64,000 nucleotides of DNA from Halorussus amylolyticus (GCF_004143485.2 NZ_ML974132.1:1-64000); one strand, 5' to 3'; shown: positions 51,831 to 60,421, numbered from the stretch's first letter. Made by a program: numbers and translations. Notes: generated by a model from the letters alone, not told the origin.

Positions 51831-53171
51831 TTAGCCTTCGACGAGCAGGGTGTCGAGCGCGGAGGGGACCACGAGAACGTCGCTCCCGTCCGGTATCGCG
51901 GCTTCGACCGATTCGCGGGCGCACATCAGACACGCCTCGGCGACCTCGGGGTGCTCGCTGTTCGTGACGAACACGTCGTAGTCCCGGAGGACGCGCGCGA
52001 CGACGAACGCGCGCTGTGCGCCCGCCTCGTAGCCCGCTCGCATCTCCTCGTACAGCGAGTCGGCGGTGTCGGCGCGACTCAGTCGGTCGTAGAATCGTTT
52101 CTCGCCGGTCCCCTCGCCAGCGCCTTCGATGAGTCTCGCGGGGAGGACGATGCGCCCGCGCGCTCGCGGGCCGCTTGACTCCGTACTCGCCCCTCCTTCC
52201 GATTCCTCGCTCGCGTCCGAATCACTCCGCCCCTCGCTCGCGTCCGACGCGCGGCGCGCGTCGGACGCGAGCGGGTCGGAGTCGCCGAGTGCGACGTAGG
52301 TGGCCGCCCGCGTGGCCTGATACAGATTCGCGTCCTTGGGCGCGCCGACGCCCGCGACGACCGCGTCGTACGTCCCTTCGACCGGAACTGAAAGTGCCTC
52401 TTTCGCGGTCTCGGCGAGGTCGGCGACGACCGCGCGGTGGTCGCCCGCGCTCGCGCCGAGGAAGCCGTCGGGACCGTGAGTAACGTTGAGACAGAAGTCC
52501 ACGCCGATGAGGTCGCCTGCGCGGTCGAGGGTCTCGCGGAAGGGGTTGTCCTCGATGCGTCCGAGACGGACGTTCTCGTGGGCGAGCATCGCCGGGCCGT
52601 GGGTGTACCGGATGAGCGACTCGCCGCCCGCGCCGATGACGGCGGTTTTCGCGCCGCCGGAGAACCCGGCGTACTGGTGGGGTTCGACCATGCCGGTCGA
52701 AATCACGGCATCGGCGTCCGCGACCGCGGGGTTGAGTTCGACCGGGACGCGCTCGCCGTCGAGTCCCTCGACGGTGCCGACTTCGCGGGCGGCGTCGGCA
52801 TCGTGATTTTGTGCGAGGTCGGCGTACTCGCCCAGTCCGTCGCGGAGTTCGGCGTCCGTCATCGGCCGGTGGAGGCCCAGTCCGACCACGACGACGACCT
52901 GCTCGCGGTCGATTCCGGCGCGCCTGAGTTCCGAAAAGAGCGCGTCCACCAGCACGTCGTCGGGCGTCGCGCGGGTCACGTCGGTCACGACGATTGCGAC
53001 CTCGTCGCCGGGCGCGAGTCGGTCGGCCAGCGGCGGGCCGTGGGGGTCGGCGAGCGCGGATTCGGCCGCATTCCGGGGGTCCACGGGGTCGCCGCCTGCC
53101 GGTTCGGCGACCGTCACGTCGCAGTCCGAGAGGTCGATGTCGAGGGTGGTGTCGCCGTAGGGGATTCGCAT
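51831..53171 (-). CDS. larA: LarA-family nickel-pincer racemase with a low-complexity insertion
   Basis: 446 residues. Motifs of the lactate racemase LarA family are VVTDVTRATP, LHRPM (His101), GMVEPHQYAGFSGGAK (His165 and Lys175, where the nickel-pincer cofactor is attached) and THGPAM (His191). It interconverts a hydroxy acid or a related compound. An insertion of about 40 residues rich in Ser, Asp, Glu and Arg (about 298-337: SDARRASDASEGRSDS and so on) is coded by DNA with an 18-bp perfect hairpin (52235-52273). No LarB/C/E genes are near. Confidence 0.88.
   Translation of the reverse strand: MRIPYGDTTLDIDLSDCDVTVAEPAGGDPVDPRNAAESALADPHGPPLADRLAPGDEVAIVVTDVTRATPDDVLVDALFSELRRAGIDREQVVVVVGLGLHRPMTDAELRDGLGEYADLAQNHDADAAREVGTVEGLDGERVPVELNPAVADADAVISTGMVEPHQYAGFSGGAKTAVIGAGGESLIRYTHGPAMLAHENVRLGRIEDNPFRETLDRAGDLIGVDFCLNVTHGPDGFLGASAGDHRAVVADLAETAKEALSVPVEGTYDAVVAGVGAPKDANLYQATRAATYVALGDSDPLASDARRASDASEGRSDSDASEESEGGASTESSGPRARGRIVLPARLIEGAGEGTGEKRFYDRLSRADTADSLYEEMRAGYEAGAQRAFVVARVLRDYDVFVTNSEHPEVAEACLMCARESVEAAIPDGSDVLVVPSALDTLLVEG
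52235..52273 (+). repeat. 18-bp perfect hairpin inside larA
   Basis: Arms 52235-52252 and 52256-52273 are exact complements with loop ggc. A second copy of part of the arm (ctcgctcgcgtccga at 52206-52220 and 52233-52247) precedes it. It encodes the Ser/Asp/Arg-rich insertion and lies in a protein region not needed in homologues. Confidence 0.8.
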
Positions 53172-53254
53172 TCTCTCGGGTCGTACGCGGCGCGGGTGCG
53201 TGAAACGCTCGGTCGAATCCGTGGCGAAGATGGGCGTCAGATTTAAGTCGATGT

Positions 53255-53303
53255 GTAAAGTCTCCTTTACTGTAAAGTGTGCTTTACGGAAAGGTCGCTT
53301 TAC
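53255..53303 (+). promoter_or_regulatory. Three tandem 16-bp operators before the DUF2178/XRE pair
   Basis: GTAAAG-n4-CTTTAC at 53255-53270 and 53272-53287, and GGAAAG-n4-CTTTAC at 53288-53303. Spacing of 16-17 nt places the sites on nearly the same helix side over one and a half turns each. They overlap the expected transcription start of the operon, with a TATA-like gatttaag at 53240-53247. The downstream XRE protein is the natural ligand. Confidence 0.75.
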
Positions 53304-53316
53304 ACCTTTCCAAACT

Positions 53317-53730
53317 ATGACGACGACACAACCGATTCAGAAAGGACGACGGTACAGGAAACTCATATTCGGACTCATCGGGGTCGGCATCGTGAGCCTG
53401 CTCGTCGGCATGACCGTCGAGCAGTCGCTCGCGGGACTCGTGGTGTACGCGGTGACCGTCGGCGGCGGCGTCGCGCTGACGCTGTACTTCGAGCACCTGA
53501 GTTCGATTCCCATGCAGGACGAGCGCGAGCGCGAACTCGGCGAACGCGCCAGCAGCATCACGTTCCAACTGTTCGGCTACCTCGGCCTGTTCGGATTCGT
53601 CGCGCTCCTCCTGCTCGACGCGACCGGCCAGCGCGCCCTCGGTTCGACCGCCGAGACGCTCCTGTACGCGTACGCCGTGATTACGCTGTCGTGGGGCGGT
53701 ATCTACACCGTCCTCCGGTACCGGTCATGA
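53317..53730 (+). CDS. DUF2178-like four-helix membrane protein
   Basis: 137 residues. Four membrane helices: IFGLIGVGIVSLLVGM (about 18-34), AGLVVYAVTVGGGVALTLYF, a central EHLSSIPMQDERERELGERAS charged turn, then FQLFGYLGLFGFVALLLL and AVITLSWGGIYTVL. The DERE turn is typical of DUF2178. In bacteria such proteins are commonly paired with a small Cro/CI regulator, as here (4-nt overlap with the XRE gene). The ATG at 53317 is chosen; the frame is open upstream through the operators. Confidence 0.75.
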   Translation: MTTTQPIQKGRRYRKLIFGLIGVGIVSLLVGMTVEQSLAGLVVYAVTVGGGVALTLYFEHLSSIPMQDERERELGERASSITFQLFGYLGLFGFVALLLLDATGQRALGSTAETLLYAYAVITLSWGGIYTVLRYRS

Positions 53731-53921
53731 AAAACGACCTCCGGGAGCGCCGCGAGACCGACGACCTGAGTCAGGCCGACCTCGCGGCCGCGGTCGGCGT
53801 GACTCGCCAGACTATCAACGCCATCGAGCGCGAGCGATACGACCCCTCGCTCGAACTCGCGTTCGAACTGGCTCGTCACTTCGAGTGTCGAATCGAGGAT
53901 ATTTTCCGACCCGAGAGTTAG
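53727..53921 (+). CDS. Small XRE/Cro-like HTH repressor
   Basis: 64 residues, a bare HTH: LRERRETDDLSQADLAAAVGV, then TRQTINAIERERYDPSLELAFELARHFECRIEDIF. It matches the YgzD-like regulators that accompany DUF2178 proteins. It overlaps the membrane gene by 4 nt (ATGA), and its stop overlaps the stop of the convergent M42 peptidase by 3 nt. The three operators ahead of the operon are the likely target. Confidence 0.9.
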   Translation: MKNDLRERRETDDLSQADLAAAVGVTRQTINAIERERYDPSLELAFELARHFECRIEDIFRPES

Positions 53922-54982
53922 AGTTCGACGCCGAATCCGTCGCGACCCGCCGACCGCTCGGCGAACGCCGCGAGCAGGTCGGCCGCCGCGTCCAAGTCCT
54001 CGGTGTCGATGACCTCGACCGGGGTGTGCATGTACCGGTTCGGGAGGCCGAGATTCAGCGACGGAATCCCGCCCTGCGACGTGTAGAAGGCGTCCGCGTC
54101 GGTGCCGGTCGAGCGGCCTGACGCCTGCAACTGGACCGGCATGTCGGCGTCGGCGGCCGCCTCGCGGACGAGGCGGACGACTTCGGGGTGGTTCGCCGAC
54201 CCGCGCGCGACGACCGGCCCGCCGCCGAGTTCGACCTCGCCGTGTTGATGTTTCGCGTCGTCGAGGTCCGGGCTATCGACCGCGTGGGTCACGTCGGTCG
54301 CGATGGCGGCGTCGGCGTCAAGGTCGAAGCCGACCATCTTCGCGCCCTGCAAGCCGACCTCCTCTTGGACCGTGCTGACCGCGTAGACGGTCGCGTCCAC
54401 CTCCGCCTCGGCTGCGCGCCGGGCGGCCTCCGCGGCGACCCAGATGCCGACCCGGTTGTCCATCCCGCGCGCGGCCATCCGGGTGCCCGCGAGCTCCCGA
54501 ATCGGCGTGTCGAAGGTGATGGGGTCGCCCACGTCCACGAGGTCGCGGGCTTCGGTCTCGGTCTCTGCGCCGATATCGACGTGCTGTTCGACCACGTCTT
54601 CGATTTCGTCGTCCTCGGGGTCCCGGAGGTGGATGGCGGTCTGGCCGACGACGCCCCGGACGACTCCGTCGTCGGTGTGGATTTCGACGTGCTGGCCCTT
54701 CGAGACGGTGCGGTCCGACCCGCCGACTCGCGAGGGGTGAACGTAGCCGTCCTCGTCGATACTCGACACCATCAGTCCGATTTCGTCGGCGTGGCCGGTG
54801 AACGCCACCGAGGGGTCGCCGCCCTCTACTACCGCCACGGCGTTCCCGTACTCGTCGGTGCGAACGTCGTCGGCGAACTCCGAGACGTACTCGACCCAGA
54901 CGCGCTGTACGTCGGCTTCGAAGCCGGACGGGCTTGGTGTGGTCAACAACGAGTCGAGGAAGTCGCGGCGTGGCTCGTCCAT
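53918..54982 (-). CDS. M42-family glutamyl aminopeptidase-type metalloprotease
   Basis: 354 residues. Metal ligands are GHADEIG (His, Asp), AARGMDNRVG (Asp), TVQEEVG (Glu-Glu), ATDVTHAVD (Asp) and RYMHTPVEVID (His). M42 enzymes of archaea form the dodecameric TET peptidases that trim short peptides in the cytosol. The ATG at 54982 is used because the frame before it overlaps a promoter region. It converges with the XRE gene. Confidence 0.93.
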   Translation of the reverse strand: MDEPRRDFLDSLLTTPSPSGFEADVQRVWVEYVSEFADDVRTDEYGNAVAVVEGGDPSVAFTGHADEIGLMVSSIDEDGYVHPSRVGGSDRTVSKGQHVEIHTDDGVVRGVVGQTAIHLRDPEDDEIEDVVEQHVDIGAETETEARDLVDVGDPITFDTPIRELAGTRMAARGMDNRVGIWVAAEAARRAAEAEVDATVYAVSTVQEEVGLQGAKMVGFDLDADAAIATDVTHAVDSPDLDDAKHQHGEVELGGGPVVARGSANHPEVVRLVREAAADADMPVQLQASGRSTGTDADAFYTSQGGIPSLNLGLPNRYMHTPVEVIDTEDLDAAADLLAAFAERSAGRDGFGVEL

Positions 54983-55431
54983 ACATCCGCGAAACGACTC
55001 CGCGATAATGAACGTCACGGAGACGGACCGCGTTTCGAGACGCGAAGGCCGGTGGACCAACGACCGGGCAGGACTTCCGAAAGACACGTCTTTCGACTTC
55101 CCGCTCGGTTCCCTCGCGGGAATGAAAGGGGCGGTGCGGTCGCGTTCATTTTAGTCGTCTCAGCGGCCCCTATTCGGCGCGAGGTGTGCGGAGAGCGCCG
55201 AATATGTCGCTGAGCGACCGTCACGCGAGCGGAGTGAGCGTGACCTCGGCAGTCGCAGCCCGCGCAGGAGCGCAGCGACGAGCAGGACCGTCTGCCGGTG
55301 GCGACCGCACCGGGGCTTTCTATCTCGTCTCGACCCCGGCGCTGGCAAAATCTGCGACACCAACTGCGTCTCCAAACGTAAGGCGTCTTATCCGCCCCAA
55401 CCGCTAAGTTCGCGCTCGGCGAACCCCCGGT
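54983..55431. other. 449-nt intergenic region holding family-2 repeat copy D
   Basis: No gene. The element spans 55124-55320. The remaining parts are the promoters of the divergent M42 peptidase and the small membrane protein. Just before 55432 a gtaaggcgtcttatccgcc segment is a TATA candidate. Confidence 0.65.
55124..55320 (+). repeat. Dispersed structured repeat, family 2, copy D
   Basis: Same block order as copy C (41700): atgaaaggggcgg; hairpin ttcggcgc...gcgccgaa (about 55174-55203); gtcgc-tga-gcgac (about 55207-55219); hairpin gtcacgc-gagcggagtga-gcgtgac (about 55220-55244); extra hairpin-rich insert; gtctgccggtggcga; ccggggctttct. Stems differ from copy C but still pair. Copy D lies between two divergent genes. 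Confidence 0.78.
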
Positions 55432-55737
55432 ATGGGAATCCTCGAAATACACTTCCACGACTCGGATTTCAGTTGGAACGTCAATCCGCGCGGTTCGGAG
55501 GACGGCGGCGCGCTCCCGTTCGGTAGCGACGAGTCCGAATCCCAACCGGAGACCGACGGGGGCGAGACGCCCGCGCCGTCGGTCGCGAACAAACTTCGGA
55601 CTGTGGGGATGCTCGCGGTTCTCGTCGGTCTCGGCGTGGCGCTCAGTCGCCTCCGGAGTCGGCGCGCGCGGAAGGCGGCCGAGTCGAACGAGCAGGGTTC
55701 GTCGGGCCGTCGCTTCTCGCTCTCGCGGTCGAAGTAG
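55432..55737 (+). CDS. Small single-helix membrane protein
   Basis: 101 residues. An N-terminal domain (GILEIHFHDSDFSWNVNP), an acidic linker, one membrane helix (NKLRTVGMLAVLVGLGVAL), and a basic C-terminal tail (RLRSRRARKA and SRSK). Similar proteins occur in haloarchaea; no function is known. Its stop is 14 nt from the stop of the convergent NmrA-like gene. Confidence 0.6.
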   Translation: MGILEIHFHDSDFSWNVNPRGSEDGGALPFGSDESESQPETDGGETPAPSVANKLRTVGMLAVLVGLGVALSRLRSRRARKAAESNEQGSSGRRFSLSRSK

Positions 55738-55751
55738 TCCCACAGTCCCGG

Positions 55752-56618
55752 TCAGGACTGTTCGCTCCACTCGCTCGTTTCGAGATAGCCGCGGAGCGTG
55801 GTGAAGTCCACATCGTGATTCTCCCGGAGGGCGTCGATGTCGGCCCGATAGCCCTCTTCGTTGAACCACTCGAACATGACCGCGTACTCCTCGCCCATCT
55901 GCTCGCGCACGTCATGGACCGAGACGTGAACCGGTTCGACCTCCCGGCCCAGCGCGTCGGAAAATGTCTCGGCCGCGCTTTCGAGCGTGTGCTCGTCGCT
56001 CGCGAGTTCGTACGCCTCGCCGAGATACGTCTCGGGGTCGGCGAGCGCCTCGGCGACGAACGCGCCGAGGGTGTCCACGTCGAGCATCTGGAGCGAGACG
56101 CCCTCCGCGAGTCCCATCGCCAACTGACCGCTTTCGATGTCCTCGCGCGTGCCCTCGAAGTTCTGCATGAAGAAGACGGGCCGAACGACGGTCGCGGGCA
56201 GGTCGAGGTCGCGGATGCGCTCTTCGATTTCCCACTTCGAATCGAAGTGCGAGACGCCCGTGTCGCGCTCCGCGCCGCCGACGGAACTGAACACGAAGTG
56301 GTCGATACCCGCCTCGGCGGCGGCCTCCGCGAGGTTGGTCCCCTGTTCGACTTCGCCCTCGTAGCCCACCTCCCAGAAGTTGGTCATTCCGAACACGGTG
56401 TCCACGTCCTCCACGAGCGGCCGAATGGAGTTCTTCTCGGCGAGGTCGGCCGAGACGACTTCCGCGCCGCGCTCTCCGAGTTCGTGGGCCTCGGTGCTCT
56501 CGGGGTGTCGGGTCAGCGCGTACACCTCGAACTCGCCGTGGTCGCCCGACAGCAGGTGGTCCGCGACCGCTCCGCCCTGCGTGCCGGTCGCGCCGGTCAC
56601 GAGTACGCTCTCTGGCAT
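55752..56618 (-). CDS. NmrA/atypical SDR NAD(P)-binding protein
   Basis: 288 residues. The nucleotide-binding GATGTQGGAVADHLL is the variant GxxGxxG motif of NmrA-like sensors, which bind NAD(P) and often lack enzyme activity. LTRHPES, VFGMTNFWEVGYEGEVEQG and HFVFSSVGGAERD are family hallmarks. It may sense redox state or reduce quinones. The ATG at 56618 fits. Confidence 0.85.
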   Translation of the reverse strand: MPESVLVTGATGTQGGAVADHLLSGDHGEFEVYALTRHPESTEAHELGERGAEVVSADLAEKNSIRPLVEDVDTVFGMTNFWEVGYEGEVEQGTNLAEAAAEAGIDHFVFSSVGGAERDTGVSHFDSKWEIEERIRDLDLPATVVRPVFFMQNFEGTREDIESGQLAMGLAEGVSLQMLDVDTLGAFVAEALADPETYLGEAYELASDEHTLESAAETFSDALGREVEPVHVSVHDVREQMGEEYAVMFEWFNEEGYRADIDALRENHDVDFTTLRGYLETSEWSEQS

Positions 56619-56717
56619 GGTCGGAGAGTCAACGGCGAGTGTCGGGATAAATCGGGCGGCCGCCGTGACCCGTGCGCCCACTACGCTTTTTGTCCAGTTC
56701 GTCGAACATCGTGTGCT

Positions 56718-56996
56718 ATGTCATCACACACCTATTCGGTGTACCTCGTCCAGCATCCGGGGTCGCAGGGCGGCGAGCGCCAGGTCACGTCGCCGGTCTC
56801 GGGGTCGGCGCTCGACTTCTACGAGTCGGGCGTGTGGCTGACCCGCGAGGAGGGCAAGAACTTCTTCCCCTACGAGCAGATACGGACCATCCGCGAGCAT
56901 CCGGGCGGCGATTCAGAGACCGAGAGTAGCGACTCAGGCGAACACGGAGACGACTCGGTTCGCGACGAGGGCGCGGAGGAGGATATGTTGGAGTGA
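56718..56996 (+). CDS. Small acidic protein
   Basis: 92 residues: a compact N-terminal beta-rich part (YSVYLVQHPGSQGGERQV, SGSALDFYESGVWLTREEGKNFFPYEQIRTIREHP) and an acidic disordered tail with SETESSDSGEHGDDSV. Such proteins are common in haloarchaea and probably bind a partner. I do not recognise the function. Confidence 0.6.
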   Translation: MSSHTYSVYLVQHPGSQGGERQVTSPVSGSALDFYESGVWLTREEGKNFFPYEQIRTIREHPGGDSETESSDSGEHGDDSVRDEGAEEDMLE

Positions 56997-57041
56997 GTCC
57001 CGAGGAACTGCGAAGGACCTCGGAAGAATTGTCGGACTGAG

Positions 57042-58790
57042 TCAGAGTTCAAGTCCGACGACTTCGCGGTTCAGGATGTCTGCGTACCCCGAAAAGGAGA
57101 GTTTGAGTTGCGGGACGCCGGGGAAGGTGAGCGTCTGGAGCGCGAGCATCGGGCGCTCTACGTCCGCTCCGAGTCGCCGAATCGCGGCCCCGACCGCGCT
57201 GTAGAGCTTCGCGGTCTCCTCGACTTCGAGGTCCGAACAGACGCCCGCGATTCGAGTCGGGAGTTCCGCGACGACTCCCTCGTCTTCGACGACCGCCCAC
57301 CCGCCGCCCATCTCCTCGACGCGGCCGACCGCGGTTTGCATCGCGTCGTCGTCGGCACCAACCGCGACGACGCCGGTCGCTTCCCACGTCACGCTGGTCG
57401 CGACCGCACCCCGTTCGAGACCGTAGCCAGTCAGGAATCCGGTGAATCCGGTGCCATCGCCCTTCGGGTGGCGGTCGAGCAGGGTCGCCTTCAAAATTCC
57501 GGCGTCGGGGTCGGCGACCAGTTCGTCGCCTTCGACCGGGGGCGAGACGGTCGTCTCGCCCGACAGCAGGCCGCCCCGGTACTCGATTGCGCGGACCGTC
57601 GGGGTGTCGCCGCTCTCGCCCGCGACGGCGTCGGCCGGCACCCGGAACTCCGCGGGGTCGGTCGAGACGTTCACCGAGTCGTAGAACGCCTCGGGGTACT
57701 CGTGGGTCCGGGGCGCGACCTTCGACTCGCCCTTGTTGTAGACCACTTCGCCGCCGCTCACGACAGTCGAGACCGTGACGGCTTCGAGGTCGCTGATGAG
57801 AACGATGTCGGCGGTGCTACCGGGCGAGAGCGACCCGACTCCCTCGGCGTCGAGTCCGAAGTGTCGGGCGGGGTTGAGGGTCGCCATCAGGAGCGCGTCG
57901 GCAGGTTCGACGCCCTCCTCGATGGCCCGCCGGACGACCGCGTCCATGTACCCCTCGTCGATGAGTTCGCTCGGCCACATGCCGTCCGACGACAGCGAGA
58001 CTTCGGCGGGGTCCACGTCGGGGTAGGCGTCGCCGACGGCGGCCATGTCGTCGCGAATCGAGCCGTAGCGACCGATTGCGTGGACGCCGTTCTCGACGCG
58101 CTCCACGATGTCCTCGCCCGAGATGGCCTCGTGGTCGTCGTCGATGATGGTGGCGAACGCCGAGAGTTTCGCACCCGAGCATCCGGCGGCGTGGCCCGAG
58201 ACGGTCTTTCCCTCCTCGCGAGCGCGCTCGTAGAGCATCTCGGCGGGCGTGTCTCGCCCGACGGCGTGAATCCAGTCGGTCTCGCCGACGCCGACCACGC
58301 GGTCGTCGGCGAGCAGGTCCGCGAGGGCTTGGGCCTCCTCGTCGTCGGCGCGCCGGGGTTCGAAGGTGTCGAGCAGGGGTTGGGGCGGGACGGTGACTCG
58401 GACCCGGACCGGGAGGTAGGAGGTCGCGGCGAGCAACTGCTCGACGCCCTCCGCGCCGAACGCCGGGCCGTAGCCCGTGACCTCCGACACCACGGTCGTC
58501 GTGCCGTGTTCGACCGCGTAATGATATGCGCTCTCGAACGTCTGGTGCAAATCGAGGTGGGTGTGTGCGTCCACGAACCCCGGCGCGACGACGCGGTTGC
58601 TCGCGGTGATTACTCTCGTGTCCTCGCCGATGACCGACTCCGCGTCCTCGGGGAGTGCGGCGATTCGGTCGTCCACCACGGCCACGTCGCGGGCCTGGAA
58701 CTCGCGGCACTCGGGAACGAAGACCCGACCGCCGGTAATCACGAGGTCGGCGGGCTCCTCGCCGAGCGCGACCGATTGGAGGTCGTTCAC
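57042..58790 (-). CDS. ade: Adenine deaminase
   Basis: 582 residues, amidohydrolase fold. The metal motif HTHLDLHQTFES is near the N-terminus; GHAAGCSG, LSSDGMWPS and SPGSTADIVLISDLEAV are typical of adenine deaminases, and the C-terminal segment (VLTDL-like regions) is complete. It converts adenine to hypoxanthine plus ammonia. I start at a GTG at 58790 (NDLQSVALGEEPADLVITGG); a far longer open frame continues upstream but is antisense to nothing and reads as Arg-rich. It overlaps the MBL gene stop by 4 nt and so is in its operon. Confidence 0.9.
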   Translation of the reverse strand: MNDLQSVALGEEPADLVITGGRVFVPECREFQARDVAVVDDRIAALPEDAESVIGEDTRVITASNRVVAPGFVDAHTHLDLHQTFESAYHYAVEHGTTTVVSEVTGYGPAFGAEGVEQLLAATSYLPVRVRVTVPPQPLLDTFEPRRADDEEAQALADLLADDRVVGVGETDWIHAVGRDTPAEMLYERAREEGKTVSGHAAGCSGAKLSAFATIIDDDHEAISGEDIVERVENGVHAIGRYGSIRDDMAAVGDAYPDVDPAEVSLSSDGMWPSELIDEGYMDAVVRRAIEEGVEPADALLMATLNPARHFGLDAEGVGSLSPGSTADIVLISDLEAVTVSTVVSGGEVVYNKGESKVAPRTHEYPEAFYDSVNVSTDPAEFRVPADAVAGESGDTPTVRAIEYRGGLLSGETTVSPPVEGDELVADPDAGILKATLLDRHPKGDGTGFTGFLTGYGLERGAVATSVTWEATGVVAVGADDDAMQTAVGRVEEMGGGWAVVEDEGVVAELPTRIAGVCSDLEVEETAKLYSAVGAAIRRLGADVERPMLALQTLTFPGVPQLKLSFSGYADILNREVVGLEL

Positions 58791-59773
58791 GCAGTCACCT
58801 CCCAGACCACGACGCCGCCCTGTTCGCGGGCTTCGACCTCGTCGCGTTCCGCCAGCACGTCGAGGTGGCCGACCGCCTCGCTCATCGCCGGGAAGTACTC
58901 GGTCGCGGGCAGGTCGTCGAACAGGCCGTCCATCACCTCGACCGCCGTCGTGGGACCCTCCTCGGCCACGATTTCCCGGACGTTCGCGGTCCGGTCCTCG
59001 TGGGCGGCCAGCACCTCGTCGATTCGCTGGCTCGGATTCTCGATTTCCGCGCGGTGGCCCGGCAGAAACCGGTCGAACTCCCGGTCGCGGAGTCGTTCGA
59101 GCGACCGATTGAACGCCGGGAGGACGCGGGGTCGCTCGCCGCCCTCCTCGGTGGGTGGCTGGAGCAGGGGGTTGGGCGTGATTTCGGCCAGCACGTGGTC
59201 GCCGACGAGCGCGCTCGCGCGCTCGTCGGCGACTGCATGGGTGTCGCCTTCGGCGTCCGTTTCGTACGTGAAGATGGTCTCGCCGGGCGCGTGGCCCGTC
59301 ACGCGCTCGGCGGTGAGTCGAGTCTCGCCGACGGCGACCGTGTCGCCGTCGGCGAGCTTCACGTCGGTCTCGACGCTCGGCGCGACCGAGAGGAACGACT
59401 CGGGGAGGTCGGTGACGGTCTCGGCGGTCGTGCGCGCCATCCCGTGGCGCTCGAAGAAGTCGGCGAAGAACGACTGCTCGTAGTCGAGTCGGCCGTCGAA
59501 ATCCGCGATTATCCGCGCCGTCTCGGGACTCGCGACCACCCGCGCGCCGTGGTCGCGCAGACGACTGGCGAGTCCGAAGTGGTCCGGGTGGGGGTGGGTG
59601 ACGAGGACCTGCTCCACGTCGGTCGGTCCCAGCCCGCGAGTTTCGAGTTCGTCGAGCAGGGCCGCCCACGCCTCCTCGCTCCCGGGTCCGGGGTCCACGA
59701 GCGTCCGCCCGGAGAGATAGGCGTTGACCGGCCCGACCTGAAACGGCGTCGGTATCGAGAGCCGCGCAAACAT
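58787..59773 (-). CDS. Metallo-beta-lactamase fold hydrolase
   Basis: 328 residues. THPHPDHFGLASRL is the HxHxDH motif; further ligands are in VTGHAPGETIF, VGDHVLAEI and FLPGHRAEI. The C-terminal winged-helix part (VLAAHEDRTANVREIV) is typical of the LACTB2/glyoxalase-II relatives. Its substrate is unknown; coupling to adenine deaminase suggests salvage or detoxification. The ATG at 59773 is used. Confidence 0.88.
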   Translation of the reverse strand: MFARLSIPTPFQVGPVNAYLSGRTLVDPGPGSEEAWAALLDELETRGLGPTDVEQVLVTHPHPDHFGLASRLRDHGARVVASPETARIIADFDGRLDYEQSFFADFFERHGMARTTAETVTDLPESFLSVAPSVETDVKLADGDTVAVGETRLTAERVTGHAPGETIFTYETDAEGDTHAVADERASALVGDHVLAEITPNPLLQPPTEEGGERPRVLPAFNRSLERLRDREFDRFLPGHRAEIENPSQRIDEVLAAHEDRTANVREIVAEEGPTTAVEVMDGLFDDLPATEYFPAMSEAVGHLDVLAERDEVEAREQGGVVVWEVTA

Positions 59774-59939
59774 ATCCGAATCCTCGCCACCTGCCGATAA
59801 ACCGTTTTTGACACGCGCTGGCGATTTGCGAAACTGTCGCACGTGGCGCGAGACCGCCCCGTCGTGTGTCTCGCGCGACGGTCCCGCGGGGACAAAGCAT
59901 ATATCTGTCCTCTGCGTAAGAACATAATGGGTGAGAACG

Positions 59940-60173
59940 ATGAATAAACATTTCCGAGACGCGTGGTACTACGCCCGACGTGCGGGCGAACACCTCGCCC
60001 GAGGCGCACGCGAGGAACTCGAACCGGTCGAACGCCGAGTTCGGGCCGCGACAGGCCGCGAACGCGACGAAACGACCCGCACGGAGAAGTGGCGCGACGG
60101 ACTCGAAGCCACCGAAGCGAAAGCCGAACGGCGAGTCCGGGGCGCGGTCCGACGCGCCCGCAAGCGAGTCTGA
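59940..60173 (+). CDS. DUF7553-like small Arg/Glu-rich helical protein
   Basis: 77 residues: MNKHFRDAWYYARRAGEHL then long amphipathic helices (RRVRAATGRERDET, EATEAKAERRVRGAVRRARKRV). It is strongly charged and probably coiled. The family is widespread in haloarchaea with no known function. The ATG at 59940 is preferred to a GTG 9 nt upstream. Confidence 0.65.
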   Translation: MNKHFRDAWYYARRAGEHLARGAREELEPVERRVRAATGRERDETTRTEKWRDGLEATEAKAERRVRGAVRRARKRV

Positions 60174-60251
60174 GACCGCGCGTTCCCCGTCCGCGATTTT
60201 TCGAACGTAAAGTAAGCCTTAAGTCCGGGAAGGGGGAACGTTGGACTGCGC

Positions 60252-60326
60252 GGGTTGGTAGTCTAGCCCGGTTATGACAGCTCCTTCACACGGAGCAGGT
60301 CGGCGGTTCGAATCCGCCCCAACCCA
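60252..60326 (+). tRNA. tRNA-Val (CAC)
   Basis: Acceptor GGGTTGG/CCAACCC, anticodon stem GCTCC/GGAGC with loop TTCACAC (anticodon CAC at 60287-60289), T-stem GGCGG/CCGCC with loop TTCGAAT, discriminator A at 60326. No intron and no CCA. An inverted copy of its 3' 19 nt lies at 60397-60415. Confidence 0.97.
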
Positions 60327-60415
60327 TACTTCTGCCGCGAACAACACGGCGAGAGCCTTGTGCGCTCGCCACTCCGCGAGCGGCGGATTGCTGAATGTTG
60401 GGGCGGATTCGAACC
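60305..60415. repeat. Inverted copy of the tRNA-Val 3' end
   Basis: ggttcgaatccgccccaac in the tRNA (60305-60323) recurs as its exact reverse complement at 60397-60415. Such fragments are left where elements integrate at tRNA genes, though the inverted order is unusual. Confidence 0.75.
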
Positions 60416-60421
60416 ACCACG

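Noticed and set aside
58791-59993. Longer adenine deaminase reaching 59993
   Set aside because: The added segment is Arg/Gly-rich and overlaps the MBL hydrolase; homologues begin at the GTG at 58790.
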